Below, in pieces: positions 60,126 through 64,000 of a stretch of 64,000 nt of DNA. The notes under the pieces are model-generated. The model ran no database searches, was not told the origin of the DNA, and saw only the letters and a list, made by a program, of their open reading frames with translations. The translations under genes and the position numbers were made by a program. Position 1 is the first letter of the stretch. Every line of letters starts with the position of its first letter. This DNA comes from Combretum micranthum (taxonomy: Eukaryota > Streptophyta > Magnoliopsida > Myrtales > Combretaceae): NCBI GenBank assembly GCA_024138025.1, contig JAMXBD010002235.1:157753-221752 (forward strand), written 5' to 3'.

Positions 60126-63100
60126 CTAAAAAGGAAGAAATACTCTAATAAGTATTTCATCACTTAACTAATCCAAACTATCAAATTCGCAATTCGCGTC
60201 CTAAGCGGGAATTCCAACTTAAAATGGCCATAACTTGGTCATTTTAACTCAGAATCTCACAAATTATATATCGATTTCTATCTACTTCGAAAGATATATC
60301 TAATTCTAATATTATTTTCAAGTTTTGAAAACCTTGAAGCTTCGAAAAGTTCGGATCAGATTTGGACAACAACAATTTCAATTTCCGAAAAATAGTTTTG
60401 TAAATGCTTGAAATGTTTCTACTTGTCAATTCAATATACAGCAATATGAATGATTTTCCTAACATGAACGACATGAGATGAGCTTAATTACATGCATGAT
60501 CTTAATGATTTTTGCAACAAGGAAATTTATAACTTTTATTTTGTAAGACCATAATAACAATTATTTATAAAAAGTCTAGTTTTCTAACTTTGAGCATTTC
60601 CATTTGTTTTGGATTTATTACTTAAGAAAATATAATTATTTTTGTTAAAATTGGTCTTCATCATATATATACTTATGACCTTTATTTCTACATAAAAATT
60701 TCCATTTTACACTTTGTAAACATGTTTCAAGTGGGGTTGATTTCCAAAATCCGAATTTTACAAAAATTGGTTTTTGAGTGATACCTTCAAGTAAAAATCA
60801 TTTGATATTAGAAAATTAAGGCTCAATCATACATAACCATTAAGGAACTCATTCTTACACAAAAATTTGCATTTTACACTTGCAAAATATGTTTTCCAAT
60901 ATGATTTACTCAAAATCCGAATTTTAGAAAATCCACTTTTTGAATGATTCATTTGGAAAAACTTGTTTAATGCATTAAAATTTAAGACTTTACTACATCT
61001 ATTGTATAAGGACTTCATTTAACACATAAAATTGCAATTTGAGCTCAAATACTAAGTGATTACATATGCATCATCTCAAATTACGAATTTGACAATTGAT
61101 CACTAACTCAATTTTTCCATTTTAATTCCATTACTTGTTTTACACATTACTCATGCCTAAACTCATTTTAACTGTAGAATTCATTGCTTAATGATATCTA
61201 TTACCTATATACTTCATTTTCACATAAACATGAGTTTTGGAGTTGATACAGGGTTCTATAAATTGGTCTTGGTTGGATCCGAATTTACAAAATTCATTTT
61301 TGGTTATATCTTTTGATAAAATCTAACTAAGCTCTAAAAATCCATCCCTTACATATCCTTATCCTAAGAGCCTTTCATTTCTTAAATAAAAAAACTTCAT
61401 TTTTGAGTTGGTAAACATGTTTTAAATAGGCCTTGGCCAAAATCCGAAAATAGAAATTTTATTTTGAAAATCACTTTTGATTCTTGTAAAAAGAAGTCTT
61501 GATGATATATATATTAAGCCTTCATTTCTTAAGTAAAATTACATTTGACACTTGGAAAGTGGTTTTTAAATATTGGTCTTGCAAAAATACGAATTTCACA
61601 AATTTTGTTCAAGTTCAAATCTAAAGTCTAACATAATATGAACATACACCTAGATGAAACCCATGAAAACAAACTTTAAACTCATAGATCTAAACTTACT
61701 CATCACAATTACTCATTTATGTTATCTATACCCTAAGCTCTTCATTTTAAATGAAAAAATACACTTTTGAAGTTGAAAAACCCACTTTTCTAAATATGGT
61801 TCCATTTTCATCCGAATTTTCAAAAATTGTTTTTGTTGAAAATAAAATAGATCTTGAGTTTCCTACATTTTCCTACCATCATCATGCTATAGCAAGTTGT
61901 TCATGAACATAAACAAAAGATCTAATGCATTTATGAACTCAAAACACTAGATCTAGTCTTCTAAACTAGTTTTAAATGCATGAATCACTAAGATAGACAT
62001 GTGGATGATAGATCTATACATAAATCATAAGAAATAACAAAGATAACAACTTAAATAACAAGATCTATGGCATATACAAAAATCAAGGCTACAAAAATTT
62101 AGATCTACAATATATATCAACTTTAAATAAGAAAATAATTGAAATACAAGATAATAAAAGTAGAGAAAAGGAGTGTTTATTTTTTGGCATCATCATCCTA
62201 AGCTTTTAAGCTTATGGAAGGTCATTTGATGCATGAAACCTTCATTACACTTACCTATAATCACCTATGGAGCTTTGAGATGAAGATTTGCTTAGAAATC
62301 TTCAAGAAATATGGGTGGAAGCTAGTGGAAGATGTGGGGGGCAGCTTGGTTCTTGAAGGAATAAGAACAAGAAGAAGAAGAAAAGAGAGGAAATAGAGAG
62401 AGAAAAGGTTAAAGAATGAAAGAGGGAAAGTGAGTAAATGAAGGAGTGAGAGAAAATGAGTGTTTTAATGAATAAAAGAGAGAAAAAATATAAAACAGGG
62501 CAGCCAAGGAAAGGAGCACGCTGCACGTGAAACATGAGAGAGAGAGGGAGAATTTTGTTGAATTTGACTCAAATTTGAATTGTTAATTAATGTGTAATGT
62601 AACTTTTTGAAGAAGGAGTGAAATATAATTAATTTAGTCAAAATATGATTAAATAAAGACAATGGCAGCCATAAAGAGGGTAAAAATCTGCCATCAATTG
62701 TGGATAATGTGTAGAAAGATTGAAGTGATATGTGTAAGGTGTACTTGAAGGTATGAGTTGTAAAATTACTTTATTATAAAATAAAATAAAATTAGAAAAT
62801 TTATTCCAAATATTTGTAGCAATTTTTCATATTTAAAATTAAATATTATTTGAATTATTTTAGTAATTTAACAAATATGTTACCGGTATGATCAAAATAC
62901 GAATATGGGCTATAATTGATATTTTCATAACACAGAAAAATTCAAAAAAAATTATTTTATGAAAATAACAACATTTTAAAAATATTTTTTAATTATTAAA
63001 TTAATTTATTTTATTTTTAGTATCGGGTCTTAAAAAGAATCTGATCCCGTAAAGACCCGAAACGAACTAAGTTTTAGAAAAACAAAATTTTCTATAACAT

Positions 63101-63946
63101 ATAAAATATTTATCTAAAAATATAAGGCTTTATAAGAATAATAAAATTTTGTAATGAAAAAAAAAATGAATAGTGCAAAAGACTAATCAATTACCGGTAA
63201 TAATGAAAATATGATAAAAAGGTTATAACTGTAACTTTTATAACCCGAAAAATTATATAACTGATATATTTAGAAATCTTATGAAATTAAGAGTCTAACG
63301 GTACTATTGGTATATTTTTGATATCTCGAGCCTTAGGACATGCTTTTCGAAGTCTGTATCCGAACGGTTCGAAATAGGTAAAAAATTTACCAATATGATA
63401 TTTTTAAACAAACTTATATACTATGAGCTATTCCACATATTTACTACGCCTCGACCTCTAGGGTTGGGGTACTAGGTTGTGAACTTAGGCTATTGCATTC
63501 CGTTAGGGTTTCCGGGTGATTTTCCGGTTTAGGTCTTTGCCACTTTGGAAACTAATATTTTATGTTTATACAACGATTTACTTTAAGAAATTTATTTTAC
63601 ATTTATTTTTGTAAGTATTTAATATCTTAATGTTTCGGAATTCTTGAATTAAGTTATTTTCGAAAGTCAATCGTTACTTTGCTTTTAATAATTTGTTTTT
63701 GGGCTTTATATTACCCGTTTTTATAAGTCGGAGTTAATATGGATTTTTCGTACGTAGTGGTTTTGGAATTATAGTAGTTGAGTTCTTACTTTGTTTTTGA
63801 GAATTCTTATTTTTCCTAAGATTCGAAAATTTTCGAATTCGTTCATGATTTAAACTAGTTGAAATTCAGTTTTAATTTGGAGTGATTTTTAAGGTTTATT
63901 TTCGAAGTTCATCTTGAAATATATTTATAAATTTTTCGGGCTTACA

Positions 63947-63960
63947 TCCTCCCCACCTAA
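63947..63960 (-). other. Polypurine tract
   Basis: Minus-strand TTAGGTGGGGAGGA next to the LTR end; the following 40 bp (GACAAAACTTCT-type on the minus strand) match the 3' interior end of the relatives. Confidence 0.85.
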
Positions 63961-64000
63961 AGAAGTTTTGTCCGCCAAAACTTATTACGTATATCTTATC

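Larger units (their letters stand above)
58957..63946 (-). repeat. 3' LTR (4990 bp) of a Tekay-type element running off the window
   Basis: TGTCACGCCCCGAAGGG to GGGCTTACA, minus strand, followed by a PPT, so the interior lies beyond 64000. Same family as 1-3473 in opposite orientation. U3 carries two copies of a TTACCGGTA...TATAACTG module (62880-63060 and 63195-63400). Flank TAAGA (58952-58956) should recur at its far end. TATA at 62487-62496. Confidence 0.9.

Noticed and set aside
60244..61018. 60-76 codon ORFs in the right LTR
   Set aside because: Not open in the homologous LTR at 1-3473; no domain; AT-rich chance ORFs.

Overview
The window is heterochromatin-like plant DNA: AT-rich, with no intact host gene that I can support, and almost entirely built from nested LTR retrotransposons plus a few DNA-transposon remnants. 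A plant nuclear genome (most likely a eudicot; species not resolvable by eye) is indicated by three things: chromodomain Ty3/gypsy (Tekay/Del-type) pol, primer-binding sites of the initiator-Met tRNA type (TGGTATCAGAGC), and CACTA- and hAT-type termini. The LTRs are very long (about 2.8 to 5 kb).

Left half (1-28650) is a Russian doll resolved by exact 5-bp target-site duplications (TSDs). An old plus-strand LTR (D1) is spread over 3474-4955, 8491-8583 and 28430-28650. It was hit by a plus-strand LTR reaching 3473 (S0, left end outside the window), by a solo LTR D2 (4956-8485, TSD CTTGT) and by a minus-strand solo LTR D' (8584-28424, TSD TGTAC). D' was hit by a full-length minus-strand Tekay-type element (8671-25742, TSD GTTGT). 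The gag of that element was hit by another solo LTR (16829-20325, TSD ACTTT). The Tekay element still shows gag, protease, RT, RNase H, integrase and chromodomain. Its pol is one frame with two stop codons, and its RT catalytic motif reads FIDE instead of FIDD.

Middle (28651-46834): about 1.5 kb of non-LTR sequence with a GAGGCGA-rich repeat cluster and one possible host exon. Then comes a complete plus-strand element of 12.4 kb (30156-42548, TSD ATTAT) with 4.3-kb LTRs, PBS, polypurine tract and gag but no pol, i.e. a non-autonomous gag-only (TR-GAG-like) element. It also carries a second, decayed gag-like relic upstream of gag. After it lies a 2.9-kb hAT-like non-autonomous element containing a 1.95-kb non-autonomous CACTA element.

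Right part (46840-64000): a decayed minus-strand chromodomain element (LTR 46840-54799, pol 54800-57061) carries a solo LTR (49504-53866, TSD GTAGC) in its LTR. Its RT is cut by a Tat/Athila-like LTR with PPT (57062-58956), which in turn is cut by a minus-strand element with a 5-kb LTR (58957-63946) whose interior runs off the window. That LTR belongs to the same family as the plus-strand LTR at 1-3473.

Most interesting signal: otherwise diverged LTR families share one gene-like module in the same order. The order is TATA box with a CT-rich leader, a first splice donor, a near-invariant block around 'ATGACCAAGTTATGGCC', a splice acceptor followed by a 14-residue acidic/aromatic reading frame ending in a stop (DPEQDDTLPPDYYY-like, differing largely at synonymous sites), a GTGAGT donor, a 650-710 nt structured intron with two hairpins whose stems covary between families, and a splice acceptor. 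I know of no described function for this; it is the best candidate here for an undescribed system. Many ORF breaks are 1-2 nt indels, so some may be assembly errors.
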